From: an uncultured Stenotrophomonas sp.
GTDB lineage: Bacteria; Pseudomonadota; Gammaproteobacteria; Xanthomonadales; Xanthomonadaceae
Direction of reading: 5' to 3'
NCBI GenBank assembly: GCA_913775725.1
Contig: CAJYNG010000019.1
Location: 1-64,000, forward strand
Length of the DNA stretch: 64,000 nucleotides
In this document: positions 49,882 through 59,882 of the stretch, piece by piece
Position numbering within the stretch: the stretch's first letter is position 1
How the letters are laid out: each line of letters starts with the position of its first letter
Made by a program: the position numbers and the translations under genes
Notes under the pieces: generated by a model
Told to the model about the DNA's origin: nothing
What the model saw: only the letters and a program-made list of their open reading frames with translations
Database searches by the model: none

Positions 49882-51291
49882 ATGTCCACATCGCCATCGA
49901 CCTACAACCGCCAGCGCCCCCTGCTGTGGCTGGTTTCGTTGGCGATCTTCATGCAGATGCTGGACTCGACCATCGTCAACACGGCATTGCCGGCGATGGC
50001 GGCCAGCCTGGGCGAAAGCCCGCTGCAGATGCAGTCGGTGGTGTTCAGCTACGCGCTGGCGGTGGCTACCTTCATCCCCGCCTCCGGCTGGATCGCCGAC
50101 CGCTACGGCACCCGCCGTACCTTCCTGGTGGCGATCATCCTGTTCACCCTCGGCTCGCTGGCCTGCGCGCTGGCCCAGCACCTGCACCAGCTGGTCGGTG
50201 CGCGTGTACTGCAGGGCATCGGCGGTGCGATGCTGCTGCCGGTCGGTCGCCTGGCGGTGATGCGTTCGGTGCCGCGCGAGGATTTCCTGCGTGCGATGAG
50301 CTTCATCGCCATCCCCGCGCTGGTCGGCCCGCTGATCGGTCCGACACTGGGCGGCTGGCTGGTCGAGATCGCGTCGTGGCACTGGGTGTTCCTGATCAAC
50401 CTGCCGATCGGCGTGATCGGTTTCATCGCCGCGATGAAGATCATGCCCGACCACTACGCCAGCCATCGCACCCGTTTCGACCTGCGTGGCTACATCATGC
50501 TGGCCTTCGCGATGGTGGTGCTGTCGCTGGCGCTGGACGGCATCTCCGGGCTCGGTACGCCACATGCGCTGGTGATGCTGATGACCGTGGCCGGCCTGGC
50601 TGCGCTGGTGGGCTACTGGCTGCACGCGGCCAACTCCACCGCTCCCCTGTTCTCGCTGGCCCTGTTCCGTGTGCCCAGCTACCGCATCGGCATCCTCGGC
50701 AACCTGTTCTCGCGCATCGGCAGCAGCGCCATGCCGATGCTGATCCCGCTGCTGCTGCAGGTTGGCCTGGGCCTGGGCCCGATGAACGCCGGCCTGATGA
50801 TGGTACCGGTGGCGGCGGCCGGCATGGTGTCGAAGAAACTGGCGGTAAAGCTGGTCGAGCGCTACGGCTACCGCCGCGTGCTGATGGTCAACACCGTGCT
50901 GGTCGGCCTGGCAATGGCCAGTTTCATCCTGATGACACCGGGCCAGCACCTGGCCTGGCGCCTGCTGCAGCTGGCGTTCTTCGGTGCGGTCAATTCGCTG
51001 CAGTTCACCGTGATGAACACCGTGACCCTGCGTGATCTGGACCGCGAGTTCGCCAGTTCCGGCAACAGCCTGCTGTCGATGGTGATGATGCTCGCCGCCG
51101 GCTTCGGTGCCGCTGCAGCCGGCAGCCTGCTGGCCGCGTTCGGCAATCACCTGGACAGCAACAGCGCGACCGCCGCGCTGCATGCCACGTTCCTGTGCGT
51201 GGGCGCGATCACCCTGACCTCGACGATGATCTTCTGGCAGCTGCCTGATACCAAGCCCGAACCGCGGCAGGTCGAGCACGTAGCGGAGTGA
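49882..51291 (+). CDS. DHA2-type drug efflux MFS transporter, MdtD-like
   Basis: A 469-residue membrane antiporter of 14-helix DHA2 type, close in pattern to MdtD. TM1 has FMQMLDSTIVNTALPAMAASLGESPLQMQS; the loop motif GWIADRYGTRR follows; RVLQGIGGAMLLPVGRLAVMRSVPRE and ALVGPLIGPTLGGWLVE mark motif C. It likely exports drugs or metabolites. The usual MdtABC partners are absent here. ATG 49882 matches the family length; ATG 49849 would add 11 residues. Neither has a clear ribosome site. Confidence 0.9.
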   Translation: MSTSPSTYNRQRPLLWLVSLAIFMQMLDSTIVNTALPAMAASLGESPLQMQSVVFSYALAVATFIPASGWIADRYGTRRTFLVAIILFTLGSLACALAQHLHQLVGARVLQGIGGAMLLPVGRLAVMRSVPREDFLRAMSFIAIPALVGPLIGPTLGGWLVEIASWHWVFLINLPIGVIGFIAAMKIMPDHYASHRTRFDLRGYIMLAFAMVVLSLALDGISGLGTPHALVMLMTVAGLAALVGYWLHAANSTAPLFSLALFRVPSYRIGILGNLFSRIGSSAMPMLIPLLLQVGLGLGPMNAGLMMVPVAAAGMVSKKLAVKLVERYGYRRVLMVNTVLVGLAMASFILMTPGQHLAWRLLQLAFFGAVNSLQFTVMNTVTLRDLDREFASSGNSLLSMVMMLAAGFGAAAAGSLLAAFGNHLDSNSATAALHATFLCVGAITLTSTMIFWQLPDTKPEPRQVEHVAE

Positions 51292-51295
51292 GGGT

Positions 51296-51497
51296 GGTTC
51301 GGCAGGGCTGCGGCCGTGCACCCGCAGAGGCCGAAGCCGAAGCAACAGCAACAGCGAGCATTCCGTGGGTTGGCGGGGCGGTGTGGGCTTGGAGGACACG
51401 CCGTAAACCCATCCATGGGGGCTCGATGGCGCCATCCATGGCGCCAACGGTCCTGCAAGCCCACACCGCCCCACCCCCGACAGATTCCGACAGCTGT
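51296..51497 (-). repeat. Structured intergenic repeat, copy B
   Basis: An inverted copy of the element at 13-300. The outer stem pairs 51375-51395 with 51452-51472 (20 of 21 positions). Inside are the core (AGCCCCCATGGATGGGTTTA, reverse strand) and an inner palindromic hairpin at 51428-51445. The tail with CTGTTGCTGTTGCTTCGGCT lies at 51330-51350 on the reverse strand and ends in a GC-rich tail. No gene is visible in it. Confidence 0.75.
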
Positions 51498-51499
51498 TG

Positions 51500-51523
51500 G
51501 TAGGTGTCGACCTTGGTCGACAC
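51500..51523 (+). repeat. SMAG-type monomer
   Basis: A GTAG head followed by arms GTGTCGACC/GGTCGACAC. Confidence 0.8.
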
Positions 51524-51549
51524 ATCTGTCAGATATCGAATTCCAGATT

Positions 51550-51588
51550 GGGGTCAGAGCCCGTTGCGCAGCAACGGGATCCGACCCC
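51550..51588. repeat. GGGGTCAGATCCC hairpin repeat, copy 2
   Basis: GGGGTCAGAGCCCGTTGC pairs with GCAACGGGATCCGACCCC around a GCA loop, with two mismatches. The base (GGGGTC...GACCCC) matches the copy at 19908-19946, while the stem tip differs but is still paired. Confidence 0.8.
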
Positions 51589-51610
51589 GTGCTCCGACAG
51601 ATCGCGGAAA

Positions 51611-51903
51611 ACTGTCGAAGGCGGGGTGGGTCCGGTTGAGGGGGTGTGAGCGGCATGGATGCCGCGACCAAGCCCCCATGGGTGAGGGCGCTTTGCTTGC
51701 GAAGCACTGCTTCGCAAGCGACCGAACGCCCAGCCGCCAGCGGCTGGGCCGGACCGCGGAGCGGGGTTTACGGCGTCTCCCGCAACCGGATCCACCCCGC
51801 CATCCCACAGGAAGCCAGCTTTTGCTTCGGCTGTTGCTTTTGCTTCGGCTGTTGCTGTTGCTCCGGCTTGCAACAGGTGCAGGGCCGCAGGCCCTGCCGA
51901 ACC
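51611..51903 (+). repeat. Structured intergenic repeat, copy C
   Basis: A third copy of the element. The outer stem pairs 51621-51638 with 51783-51800 with one G-T wobble. The core AAGCCCCCATGGGTGAGGGCG is split from GCGGGGTTTACGGCGTCTCC by extra hairpins (GCTTGCGAAGCA/CTTCGCAAGC and CAGCCGCCAGCGGCTG). The tail has TGCTTCGGCTGTTGCT-type units to 51862. The closing hairpin at 51879-51897 (GCAGGGC/GCCCTGC) may also end the leftward kinase transcript. Together with copy B it fills the gap 51292-51905. Confidence 0.75.
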
Positions 51904-51905
51904 CC

Positions 51906-54900
51906 CTACCGCCCCATGACCCTGGCAATCGCTTCCACCAGCAGCTCACCGGTCACCGGCTTGCGCAGGAAGCCACCGATGCCGGCCGCTTCCACCTGCT
52001 GCTGCAGGTCCGGATCGGTGCGCGCGGTCACTGCCAGCAGCGGCAGCATGTAGCCCTGGTTGCGCAGGTGCTGGGCCAGTTCGAAGCCGCTCAGGCCCGG
52101 CAGGTCAAGGTCCAGCAGGCCGACGTCGAAATCACCGGCACTGATCTCGCGCAGTGCCGCCAGCGCATGACCCGCATGCACCACCTCGTGCCCGCGTGCA
52201 CTCAGCAGCCCGCGCACCACGTCTGCCACGGTCGCATCATCCTCCACCAGCAGTACCCGCAGTGGCGGCATGTTGCCCGCGTCCTCGCGGTGCGTTTCGC
52301 CATCTGCTTCGGCATTGGCATCGACCACCATCGGCAACGGCAACGTCACACCGAAGCAGGTGCCGCGACCGAGCTGGCTCTCCACCTGGATCCGTCCTTG
52401 CATCGCATGCGCCAGTTCGCGGCAGATCGCCAGGCCCAGGCCGCTGCCGCCGTACTGCGCGGCAGTGCGGGCGCCATCGGCCTGCTCGAAGCGGCGGAAC
52501 AGACGCTGCTGCTGTTCCTGACTGATTCCCGGACCGGTGTCGCGTACTTCGAAATGCAGCGCGCGCAGCTCAGCGTCGCTGCGCGCATGCAGGGTGATGG
52601 TGCCGCGGCTGGTGAACTTCACCGCGTTCGAGAGCAGGTTGAGCAGGATCTGCCGCACCCGCATCGAGTCGCCAGTGGCCTGCAGGCCAGGCGGCAGCTG
52701 GTTGTCGAGGGTAAAGCGCAGGCCCTTCTGTGCGGCCAGCGGCCCCATCAGCGCCGCCAGATCCTGCAGCAGGCAGCTCAGCGCGAACGGCTTGGACTGC
52801 AGCTCCAGCCGCCCGGACTCGATACGTGCCAGGTCCAGCGCATCGTTGACCAGGTGCAGCAGATGTTCGCCAGCGTGACGGATCGACTGCGTATAACCGC
52901 GCTGCTGTGGATCCAGCGGCGAGGCCAACAGCAGTTCGCTCATGCCGAGCACACCGGTCATCGGCGTACGTATCTCGTGGCCAAGATTGGCGAGGAAACG
53001 GGTCTTGGCCGCCGACGCCTGCTCGGCCAGTTCCTGCTTGTGCAATGCCAGTTGATAAGCGTGGCGACGCTGCAGGCGGCGGCGGTACAGCCAGGCAAAC
53101 CAACTGGTCAGCAGCAGCGCGATGGAAGCCAGTACCAGCAACCCGGACAGGCTGCGCCACCACGGCGGCTGCACGCGGAACTCCAGGCTCTGCACCCGCG
53201 ACCAGACGTGGTCGGCCGAGCGCGCCTGGACTTCCAGGCGATAGCTGCCCGGGGCCAGGCGCGAGAAAAGACGCTCGCCGGCGGGCCCCACTTCCACCCA
53301 ATCGGGGTCATAGCCGGCCAGCCGGTAGCGGTAGCTGTTGGAGGCAGAATCGGCGAACGACAGCAGCCGCGCGACGATGCGCAGGTCACGGTCGCCATCG
53401 GCGATCTGCAACGGCGTGTCATGGGTCAGGTCGAGCACCTGCTCGTTGCGGCGGACTTCGACCCGTTCGATCACCAGCGGCGCGCGCCGTACCGAGGGCC
53501 GCACCTGTTCCGGGTCGAACACCACCACGCCGGCCGGCGTGCCGGCTACCAGATGGCCGTCCCCCGACATCACCAGCGTGTGCTCGCGGAACTCCTGGCT
53601 GGGCAGGCCATCGTGCACGCCATACAGGCGCACGCTCTGGCCATCGGCACCGACCCGCACCAGGCCGCGCGCGCTGGTCGCCCAGGCCACACCCTGCGCA
53701 TCGACCACCAGCCCGGACGCGGAGATCGCCGGGTAGCCCTGCTCGGCGCCGACCACGGTCTGCCGTTCCAGCCGTCCCTGGCTCCAGCGATAGCGCGACA
53801 GGCGCCCATCTTCGGACAGCCAGACCTGGCCATCACGACCGACGTGCAAGGCATGGATCGCGGTCGCCGGAGCCCCCGGCACCGGCTGGAAGCGCTCGCT
53901 TTCCGGCAGCCACTGCAGCAGGCCGCGGCTGCTGGCCAGCCACACATGGTCCTGCGGCCCGCATTCCACATCAAGATTGAGCTGCCCCTGCTGCAGACCA
54001 CGCTGGCCATTGTTCAGCTGGCGACGCAGGCGCCCATCGAGGTCGCGCTGCTGCAGGCCCGACGACAGCATCAGCCAGAGGCTGTCGCCATCACAGGTCG
54101 TCATCGATTCGATGACGCCTTCCATGGTTGCATCGGCACCGGCGTCACGGCCCCAGCGACGCAGATCGCGCCGCTTCGGGTCGTAACGCAGCAGGGCATC
54201 ATTCGAGCCGATCCAGACCTGTCCGCGGCGGTCCTCGCGCACCGACGTCAGCCAGTGCATTCCGTTCACCCAGGTGCGGTGCTGCTCGACCTTGCCGGTG
54301 TTCGGGTCGAAGCGGTCCAGCGCACCATGGCTGCCTACCGTCCAGATGCCGCCGTTGCTGGATGGGCTGGTGCCCAGCACGAACGCGTTGCGCAGCGAAC
54401 CGGGGTCGTCCTCCAGCCGCGACAGCACCGAGAACTGCCACCAGCGGGGCAGCAGATGCCACAGCCCGGCGTTGGTGCTGGCCAACCAGATGCCGCCTTC
54501 CCGGTCCTCGTAGGCGCCGGTCCAGTTCGGTCGTACCGGGCCGCGTGCCACCGCGCTGTACAACGGGACGGTCTGGTACTGGCCGTCGACTGCCCGGCCG
54601 AGGCCTGTGCGGGTGTCCAGCCAGTACCCGGCCTGTTCATCGCGCAGCATCATGCCCAGCACCTGCTCGCCCTCGGGCAGCTTCCACGGCGGCGCTTCGA
54701 AGCGACCATCGGGGCGGCGCACGATGGCTCCGGCCATCGTACTGATCCACAGACTTCCGTCAGGCTCGGCGGTCAGGCCATTGATCAGGAGGCTGGGGAT
54801 GACGTCGGTGCCGATGCGTTCGAAATCGGTGCCGGTCCAGCGCGCAACGCCGTGCTTGGTACCAACCCACAGACTGCCGTCAGCCAGGGTCGCCAGATAC

Positions 54901-55433
54901 GGAACCGATGTCGCCGGCAGGCTCCGCGGATTGTTGGCTTCCGGCAGGAAACGCTGCAGGCGGTCCTGGTTGTCCAGGCGGTACAACCCGCCCTCGTGGG
55001 TTCCGAACCAGATCGAACCGTCCGGCGTGGTTGCCAGGCTCCAGACTGTGTTGGTGCCCATCAACGGCTGGCTGCTGCGGTCGTAGAAATGCAGCTGGCG
55101 GCGATCGGCCGACATCCGCACCAGGCCTGCATTCTCGGTACCGATCCAGAGCTGGTTGCGCGCATCGACCAGCACCGTCCAGATGCGGTTGTCGCGCAGG
55201 CCGTCCTCCGAACGCCAGATCCGGTAGTTGCGCCCGTCGTAGCGGGCCAGGCCATCGTTGGTGGCGATCCACAGGTAGCCGTAGCGATCTTCGGCCATCC
55301 GATTGACGGTATTGGACGGCAGGCCGTCGAACACCGTCACCTGGCGCGGGCTTGGCGGCACCGGCTGCGCGGCAGCGGGTGACAGGCAGCACAGCAGGAC
55401 CAGCAGCAGCATCGCCGCCCGCAGATACACCAC
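51906..55433 (-). CDS. Hybrid sensor histidine kinase with periplasmic propeller, paralogue 1
   Basis: A 1175-residue hybrid kinase. A signal/anchor (about 5-24) leads to periplasmic two-component propeller repeats (Reg_prop; PSPRQVTVFDGLPSNTVNRMAEDRYGYLWIATNDGLARYDG) over two 7-blade sets, then a Y_Y_Y domain (SYRLEVQARSADHVWS), TM (about 755-778), HisKA with [18 protein letters not shown] (His about 819), HATPase_c ([16 protein letters not shown]) and a C-terminal REC ([30 protein letters not shown]). It forms a tandem pair with the gene at 55529-59074. GTG 55433 follows GGAGG; GTG 55430 is equally possible. Ligand unknown; propeller sensors often detect polysaccharides. Confidence 0.9.
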   Translation of the reverse strand: MVYLRAAMLLLVLLCCLSPAAAQPVPPSPRQVTVFDGLPSNTVNRMAEDRYGYLWIATNDGLARYDGRNYRIWRSEDGLRDNRIWTVLVDARNQLWIGTENAGLVRMSADRRQLHFYDRSSQPLMGTNTVWSLATTPDGSIWFGTHEGGLYRLDNQDRLQRFLPEANNPRSLPATSVPYLATLADGSLWVGTKHGVARWTGTDFERIGTDVIPSLLINGLTAEPDGSLWISTMAGAIVRRPDGRFEAPPWKLPEGEQVLGMMLRDEQAGYWLDTRTGLGRAVDGQYQTVPLYSAVARGPVRPNWTGAYEDREGGIWLASTNAGLWHLLPRWWQFSVLSRLEDDPGSLRNAFVLGTSPSSNGGIWTVGSHGALDRFDPNTGKVEQHRTWVNGMHWLTSVREDRRGQVWIGSNDALLRYDPKRRDLRRWGRDAGADATMEGVIESMTTCDGDSLWLMLSSGLQQRDLDGRLRRQLNNGQRGLQQGQLNLDVECGPQDHVWLASSRGLLQWLPESERFQPVPGAPATAIHALHVGRDGQVWLSEDGRLSRYRWSQGRLERQTVVGAEQGYPAISASGLVVDAQGVAWATSARGLVRVGADGQSVRLYGVHDGLPSQEFREHTLVMSGDGHLVAGTPAGVVVFDPEQVRPSVRRAPLVIERVEVRRNEQVLDLTHDTPLQIADGDRDLRIVARLLSFADSASNSYRYRLAGYDPDWVEVGPAGERLFSRLAPGSYRLEVQARSADHVWSRVQSLEFRVQPPWWRSLSGLLVLASIALLLTSWFAWLYRRRLQRRHAYQLALHKQELAEQASAAKTRFLANLGHEIRTPMTGVLGMSELLLASPLDPQQRGYTQSIRHAGEHLLHLVNDALDLARIESGRLELQSKPFALSCLLQDLAALMGPLAAQKGLRFTLDNQLPPGLQATGDSMRVRQILLNLLSNAVKFTSRGTITLHARSDAELRALHFEVRDTGPGISQEQQQRLFRRFEQADGARTAAQYGGSGLGLAICRELAHAMQGRIQVESQLGRGTCFGVTLPLPMVVDANAEADGETHREDAGNMPPLRVLLVEDDATVADVVRGLLSARGHEVVHAGHALAALREISAGDFDVGLLDLDLPGLSGFELAQHLRNQGYMLPLLAVTARTDPDLQQQVEAAGIGGFLRKPVTGELLVEAIARVMGR

Positions 55434-55528
55434 CGATTGCCTCCTCACGCTGCCCTGATGATTCCCGCGCTGCGGGCGTCGGCATGGTAAACCGAAAGTA
55501 GCGCCGTTCACGCCCGGCGCCGACGCTT

Positions 55529-58500
55529 TCACGTTGCTGTCTGTCGTTTTGCGCGGGCCTGGGCAATCGCCGCTACCAGCATGTCGCCGGTGACCGGTTT
55601 GCGCAGGAAGCCATCGAAGCCTGCAGCCAGAACCTGCGATTCGGCATAGGCATCGGAACGCGCAGTCACCGCGACCAACGGCAGCTCGTACCCCAGGGCA
55701 CGCAGTTGGCGGGCAATGGCGGTGCCGTCCAGCGCCGGCAGATCGAGATCGAGCAGGCCCACGTCAAAGCCATCGGTGGCGATCTCCGACAGCGCGCCCA
55801 GACCATGCAGAACGTGCACCACGTCATGACCGCGGCTGCGTAACAGGCCTGCAATGACCTCGGCCACGGTGACATCGTCCTCGACCAGCAGGATGCGCAG
55901 CGGCGGCAGGACCGGCTGTGCCGGAACGTCGCCCGCTGCGACGGCGGCCTGCCGGGTCCAGGGCAGCGGCAACCGTACCCGGAAGCGCGCGCCCTTGCCG
56001 GGTTGGCTGTCCACTTCGATGCGCCCGCCCATCGCCACGGCCAGCTCCTGGCAGATCGCCAGGCCCAGCCCGCTGCCGCCGTAGCGCGATGCCGTACGCG
56101 GGCCATCGGCCTGTTCGAAGCGGTGGAACAGGCGATCCTGCTGCTCGGCATTGATGCCCGGGCCACTGTCGTGCACCTCGAAGCAAAGGCCACCGCCGTT
56201 CTCCTCCAGACGCACGGCCAGGCCGACATGCCCGCGCTCGGTGAACTTGATCGCATTGCCCAGCAGATTGAGCAGGATCTGCCGCACCCGCATCTCGTCG
56301 CCGCTGACACTGATCGGTCCCGGCGGATCCTCGCCACGCTGGAAATCCAGCTTGCGCTGCGTCGCCATCGGCTGCATCAGTGCCTGTACCTGGTCGAGCA
56401 GACCCACCAGGTCGAACGGGTGCAGGTCCAGTTCCAATCGACCGGCCTCGATGCGCGCGAGGTCCAGCGCATCGTTCACCAGGCGCAGCAGATGGCTGCC
56501 GGCCTGCTGGATCGACCCGGCATAGCTGCGCTGCACGGGGTCCAGCGACGTGGCCAGCAGCAGCTCGCTCATGCCAAGCACGCCGGTCATCGGCGTGCGC
56601 ACCTCATGGCCCAGCGTGGCCAGGAACCGGCTCTTGGCCTGCGAGGCCTGTTCGGCCAGTTCCTGCTTGTGCACGGTCAACTGCCATTGCTGGCGGCGGC
56701 GCAGGCGCGCACGGATCGACCACACCAGAGTGAGCAGCAGCAGCGAGCCGATCAGGATGTAGCCGAAGATCGCCATGCCGCTGCGCCACCAGGGCGGCAG
56801 CACCTTCACCTGCAGATGCTGCGAAGGGGTCCATGCGCCACTGGCGGTGGCTGCCTGCACTTCAATGACGTAGCTGCCGGTCGGCAGCCGCGACAGCGTG
56901 CGCTGGCCGTCACCGCCCTGCTCCACCCAGTTCTGGTCGTAGCCCCGCACCCGGAAGCGGTAACGGTTGCCCTGCGGATTGGCGTACGACAGAAGTCGAG
57001 CGTTGATCTGCAGATCGCGATCATCCGGCCCCAGCAACAGCGTGCCGGTGGTCGGCAGCGGTTGCCAGCCGCGGGCATCATCGCGCCGCACGCGAACCTC
57101 GGCGATCACCAGCGACGACGGCGGCAACACGGCATCGGCAGCATTCACATCGAAGACCACCAGGCCGGTCTGGGCCACCGCGAGCACTCGACCGTCGGCA
57201 TTCACCGCCGGCGGCCTGCTGGTGAACTCGGCGTCGGGCAGGCCATCGCGTTCATTGAACAGCTGCAGGCGTCGTGCCTTGGGATCCCAGCGCAGCAGAC
57301 CGCGCGGCGTGGTCGCCCACAGGCGGCCGTCTTCGGCCAGCGCCAGGCCACCCATGCTGACCGGCGGCACACCGGCGCTTCCATCGATGCGCTGGATCAG
57401 GCGCAGGCTCATGCCGTCCCACTGGTAGCGCTCGAGCGCGCCCTGGCGGGCCAGCCACAGTTGTTGCGGATCAACCCACACCAGATCGTAGATCAGGCCA
57501 CGCGACACCCCCGGCACCGCCTCGAAACGCCCGGCCTGCTCGCGCCAGATGCCCAGGTCGCCCATCACCCAGACCTTGCCCTGGGCGTCGAAACGGATCT
57601 GCTCGATAGGCGAATCGGCCGCCTTGCGGAAATCGTCCAGCGGATAGCTGCGCAGCACACGGCCATCGGCACTGCGCTGCTGCAGGCCCAGGTTCATCAC
57701 CGAAAGCCAGATCGTTCCATCGGGTGCCTGGCGCATCAGGTCGATGCGCTGGCGCAGGTCGGCGCCACCCTCGATGTGCCAGTCATGCAGCGCGCGTGTC
57801 GCCGGGTCATACACGCTGATACGACCGGCACGCCCCAGCCACAGGCGCCCATCCGGCCGCGGCAGCACCGACCACACCGCCCCGCTGCCGATCTCGCGGT
57901 CGCTGGCCAACAACTTCAGCGCTCCCTGCGCGTCCAGCTGGTACACGCCATGCGCCGAGCCGACGTAGTAATTCCGGCCATCGCTGGCTGCACTCAGCAG
58001 GTACTGGCTGTCCAGCGGCTTGCCGTCAAGCTGGTTCCAGATCGAAAACCGGCGCCAGTCCGGCGGCAGGTAGGCCAGGCCCTGGGTCAGCAGCGCCACC
58101 CACAATCCGCCCTCGTGGTCCTGCAGCAGATCGAGTACGCCGCTCTGGGCAGTGAGGAAGCCGCTGCCGCGGTCGCCCTCGAGCCGCCGCAGTGCGCTGG
58201 CGTCGCCGCGCAGCAGACCGTCGGACGTGCCCGCCCAGTAGCCTCCCTGGCGATCGGCCAGCACCAGCGCCGAACGCAGGCCGGCGCTGTCACTCCAGCG
58301 CGGACGGCTGACCCGGTCCTGCGCATCGATGCGGTACAGCCCGTCGTTCTGGCTGCCGATCCAGATCGAGCCATCCGGATCACGGCTCATCCGCAGCACG
58401 CTCAACGCGCCCAGCTCACGCGGTGCCACGGACTCGAACCCACGGCCGTTCCAGCGCGCCACCCCGCTCTCGGTGCCGATCCACAGGCGCCCCTGCGCAT

Positions 58501-59074
58501 CAACCAGGCTGCTGTAGATGGTGTTGCTGGGCAGGCCGTCCTGACGGGCCGGGTCGTGCTTGAAGAAGCGCAGGCTACCGTCCTCTCCGAACCGGCAGAC
58601 CCCGTGGCTGCTGGTGCCGATCCAAAGCGCATCCTCGGCGTAGGCCAGCGTCCAGAACTGGCCCAGGCACGGGCCATTGACCGCATCGAAGGTCTTGAAC
58701 CGCTCGCGGTCGGCATCCAGGCGAGCCACACCCTTGCCGTTGATACCGACCCAGATGCGGTCCAGTGGATCGACCAGCAGGGTCTCGATCTCATTGCCGG
58801 GCAACGAACCCGGCTGTTCCGGATCATGTTCCCAGACCCGCAGGGTGCCCCCGTCATAGCGCACCAGGCCACCGTCTGTGGCCGCCCAGATATGCCCCTG
58901 GCGATCCTCGGCCAGCGCCAGCACCATGCGCGAGGGCATGCCTTCGGCGGCACCGAAACGGCGCAGGCGCGGTGTTTCTGCCATGTCCGGGGCCGCAGCT
59001 GCAGTGGCCAACGCCATCAGCAACAGCCCCATGCCCACGATGCCTCGGCACCACAGGCGCCAGCCGCTCGTCAT
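55529..59074 (-). CDS. Hybrid sensor histidine kinase with periplasmic propeller, paralogue 2
   Basis: A 1181-residue paralogue of the next gene, with the same order: signal peptide (about 12-28), Reg_prop propeller ([42 protein letters not shown]), Y_Y_Y domain, TM, HisKA with [18 protein letters not shown] (His about 823), HATPase_c and a REC domain ([32 protein letters not shown]). No DNA-binding output domain or Hpt domain is seen in either, so phosphate must go to a partner elsewhere or to the paralogue. They are 95 nt apart and likely one operon starting here. Confidence 0.9.
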   Translation of the reverse strand: MTSGWRLWCRGIVGMGLLLMALATAAAAPDMAETPRLRRFGAAEGMPSRMVLALAEDRQGHIWAATDGGLVRYDGGTLRVWEHDPEQPGSLPGNEIETLLVDPLDRIWVGINGKGVARLDADRERFKTFDAVNGPCLGQFWTLAYAEDALWIGTSSHGVCRFGEDGSLRFFKHDPARQDGLPSNTIYSSLVDAQGRLWIGTESGVARWNGRGFESVAPRELGALSVLRMSRDPDGSIWIGSQNDGLYRIDAQDRVSRPRWSDSAGLRSALVLADRQGGYWAGTSDGLLRGDASALRRLEGDRGSGFLTAQSGVLDLLQDHEGGLWVALLTQGLAYLPPDWRRFSIWNQLDGKPLDSQYLLSAASDGRNYYVGSAHGVYQLDAQGALKLLASDREIGSGAVWSVLPRPDGRLWLGRAGRISVYDPATRALHDWHIEGGADLRQRIDLMRQAPDGTIWLSVMNLGLQQRSADGRVLRSYPLDDFRKAADSPIEQIRFDAQGKVWVMGDLGIWREQAGRFEAVPGVSRGLIYDLVWVDPQQLWLARQGALERYQWDGMSLRLIQRIDGSAGVPPVSMGGLALAEDGRLWATTPRGLLRWDPKARRLQLFNERDGLPDAEFTSRPPAVNADGRVLAVAQTGLVVFDVNAADAVLPPSSLVIAEVRVRRDDARGWQPLPTTGTLLLGPDDRDLQINARLLSYANPQGNRYRFRVRGYDQNWVEQGGDGQRTLSRLPTGSYVIEVQAATASGAWTPSQHLQVKVLPPWWRSGMAIFGYILIGSLLLLTLVWSIRARLRRRQQWQLTVHKQELAEQASQAKSRFLATLGHEVRTPMTGVLGMSELLLATSLDPVQRSYAGSIQQAGSHLLRLVNDALDLARIEAGRLELDLHPFDLVGLLDQVQALMQPMATQRKLDFQRGEDPPGPISVSGDEMRVRQILLNLLGNAIKFTERGHVGLAVRLEENGGGLCFEVHDSGPGINAEQQDRLFHRFEQADGPRTASRYGGSGLGLAICQELAVAMGGRIEVDSQPGKGARFRVRLPLPWTRQAAVAAGDVPAQPVLPPLRILLVEDDVTVAEVIAGLLRSRGHDVVHVLHGLGALSEIATDGFDVGLLDLDLPALDGTAIARQLRALGYELPLVAVTARSDAYAESQVLAAGFDGFLRKPVTGDMLVAAIAQARAKRQTAT

Positions 59075-59118
59075 CCTGAACCCCCTGTCCTGGTCCGATT
59101 GTCACACAGGGCTGGGTT

Positions 59119-59175
59119 CATGGCTGCAACAGCCTGTTTCCACCGGTGGACCCACCACGAACTGTTGCAGCCATG
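59119..59175. promoter_or_regulatory. Extended dyad between kinase pair and yceI operon
   Basis: CATGGCTGCAACAG (59119-59132) is repeated inverted as CTGTTGCAGCCATG (59162-59175), 14 of 14. Between them CCACCGGTGG (59140-59149) is itself palindromic. It lies in the 165-nt divergent gap, about 45 nt from paralogue 2 and 65 nt from yceI. It looks like a two-site operator for a symmetric regulator. Confidence 0.6.
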
Positions 59176-59239
59176 CACGCATCGTTGGCAGGGGCCTGTG
59201 CGTATGATCACAGCGTCCCCCTTCCGGAGCCCGCCATCG

Positions 59240-59872
59240 ATGCGTCCCTGCCTGGCCCTGCTGCCGATGCTGCTCGCCACCGCTCCCGCCTGGGCGGATG
59301 CAGAGACTTATCGTCTCGATCCGGTGCACACACGGGTCTTGTTCACCATCGACCACGCGGGTTACTCGCAGGCGATGGGTACGGTCTCCGGCAGTGAGGG
59401 GCGCCTGCAGTTCGATCCCGACAACTGGCGCGGGGCCACACTGGATGTCGAGGTTCCCGTGTCGCGCTTGGACCTTGGTGATGCCAAATGGAACCAGGCC
59501 ACGCTGGCCCGCAGCCTGCTGGATGGTGAGCGTTTCCCGAAGGCACATTTCGTCTCCAGCCGGGTCGAACCCATCGATGCCAAGCGTGCGCACGTGATCG
59601 GCATCCTGACCCTGCGCGGGGTCAGCCAGGAGGTCACCCTGGACGTGACCTTCAATACCATCAAGCGCTACCCCCTCCCCCCGTTCCGACGCACCGCCGG
59701 TTTTTCCGCCAGCACCACGCTGAGCCGGCGCGCGTTCGGCATCACCGCCTGGCCGGGCGTCATCGGTGATGCAGTACAGCTGAGGATCGAGGCTGAAGCC
59801 ACCCTCGACCGCAGCGATGCCCCGGGAACTCCCGCTCCCGTTCCACACTCCGACCCCAAGACGGCCCCCTAG
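59240..59872 (+). CDS. YceI family periplasmic protein, copy 1
   Basis: A 210-residue periplasmic lipocalin-like protein. Signal peptide (about 1-20, ATAPAWA) then the YceI beta-barrel: TYRLDPVHTRVLFTIDHAGYSQAMGTVSGSEG, LDVEVPVSRLDLGDAKWNQATL, RFPKAHFVSSRVEPIDAKRAHVIGILTLRGVSQEVTLDVTFN and FGITAWPGVIGDAVQLRIEAE. YceI proteins bind polyisoprenoids such as ubiquinone. A Pro-rich tail follows. It is first in yceI-cytochrome b561-yceI. CGGAG lies 10 nt before ATG 59240; ATG 59204 is less likely. Confidence 0.9.
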   Translation: MRPCLALLPMLLATAPAWADAETYRLDPVHTRVLFTIDHAGYSQAMGTVSGSEGRLQFDPDNWRGATLDVEVPVSRLDLGDAKWNQATLARSLLDGERFPKAHFVSSRVEPIDAKRAHVIGILTLRGVSQEVTLDVTFNTIKRYPLPPFRRTAGFSASTTLSRRAFGITAWPGVIGDAVQLRIEAEATLDRSDAPGTPAPVPHSDPKTAP

Positions 59873-59882
59873 AGGACCCTTC

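Noticed and set aside
51292-51905. Integron attC-like cassette sites
   Set aside because: The folded repeats looked attC-like, but I found no core GTTRRRY pairs or cassette genes, and no integrase is in the window.
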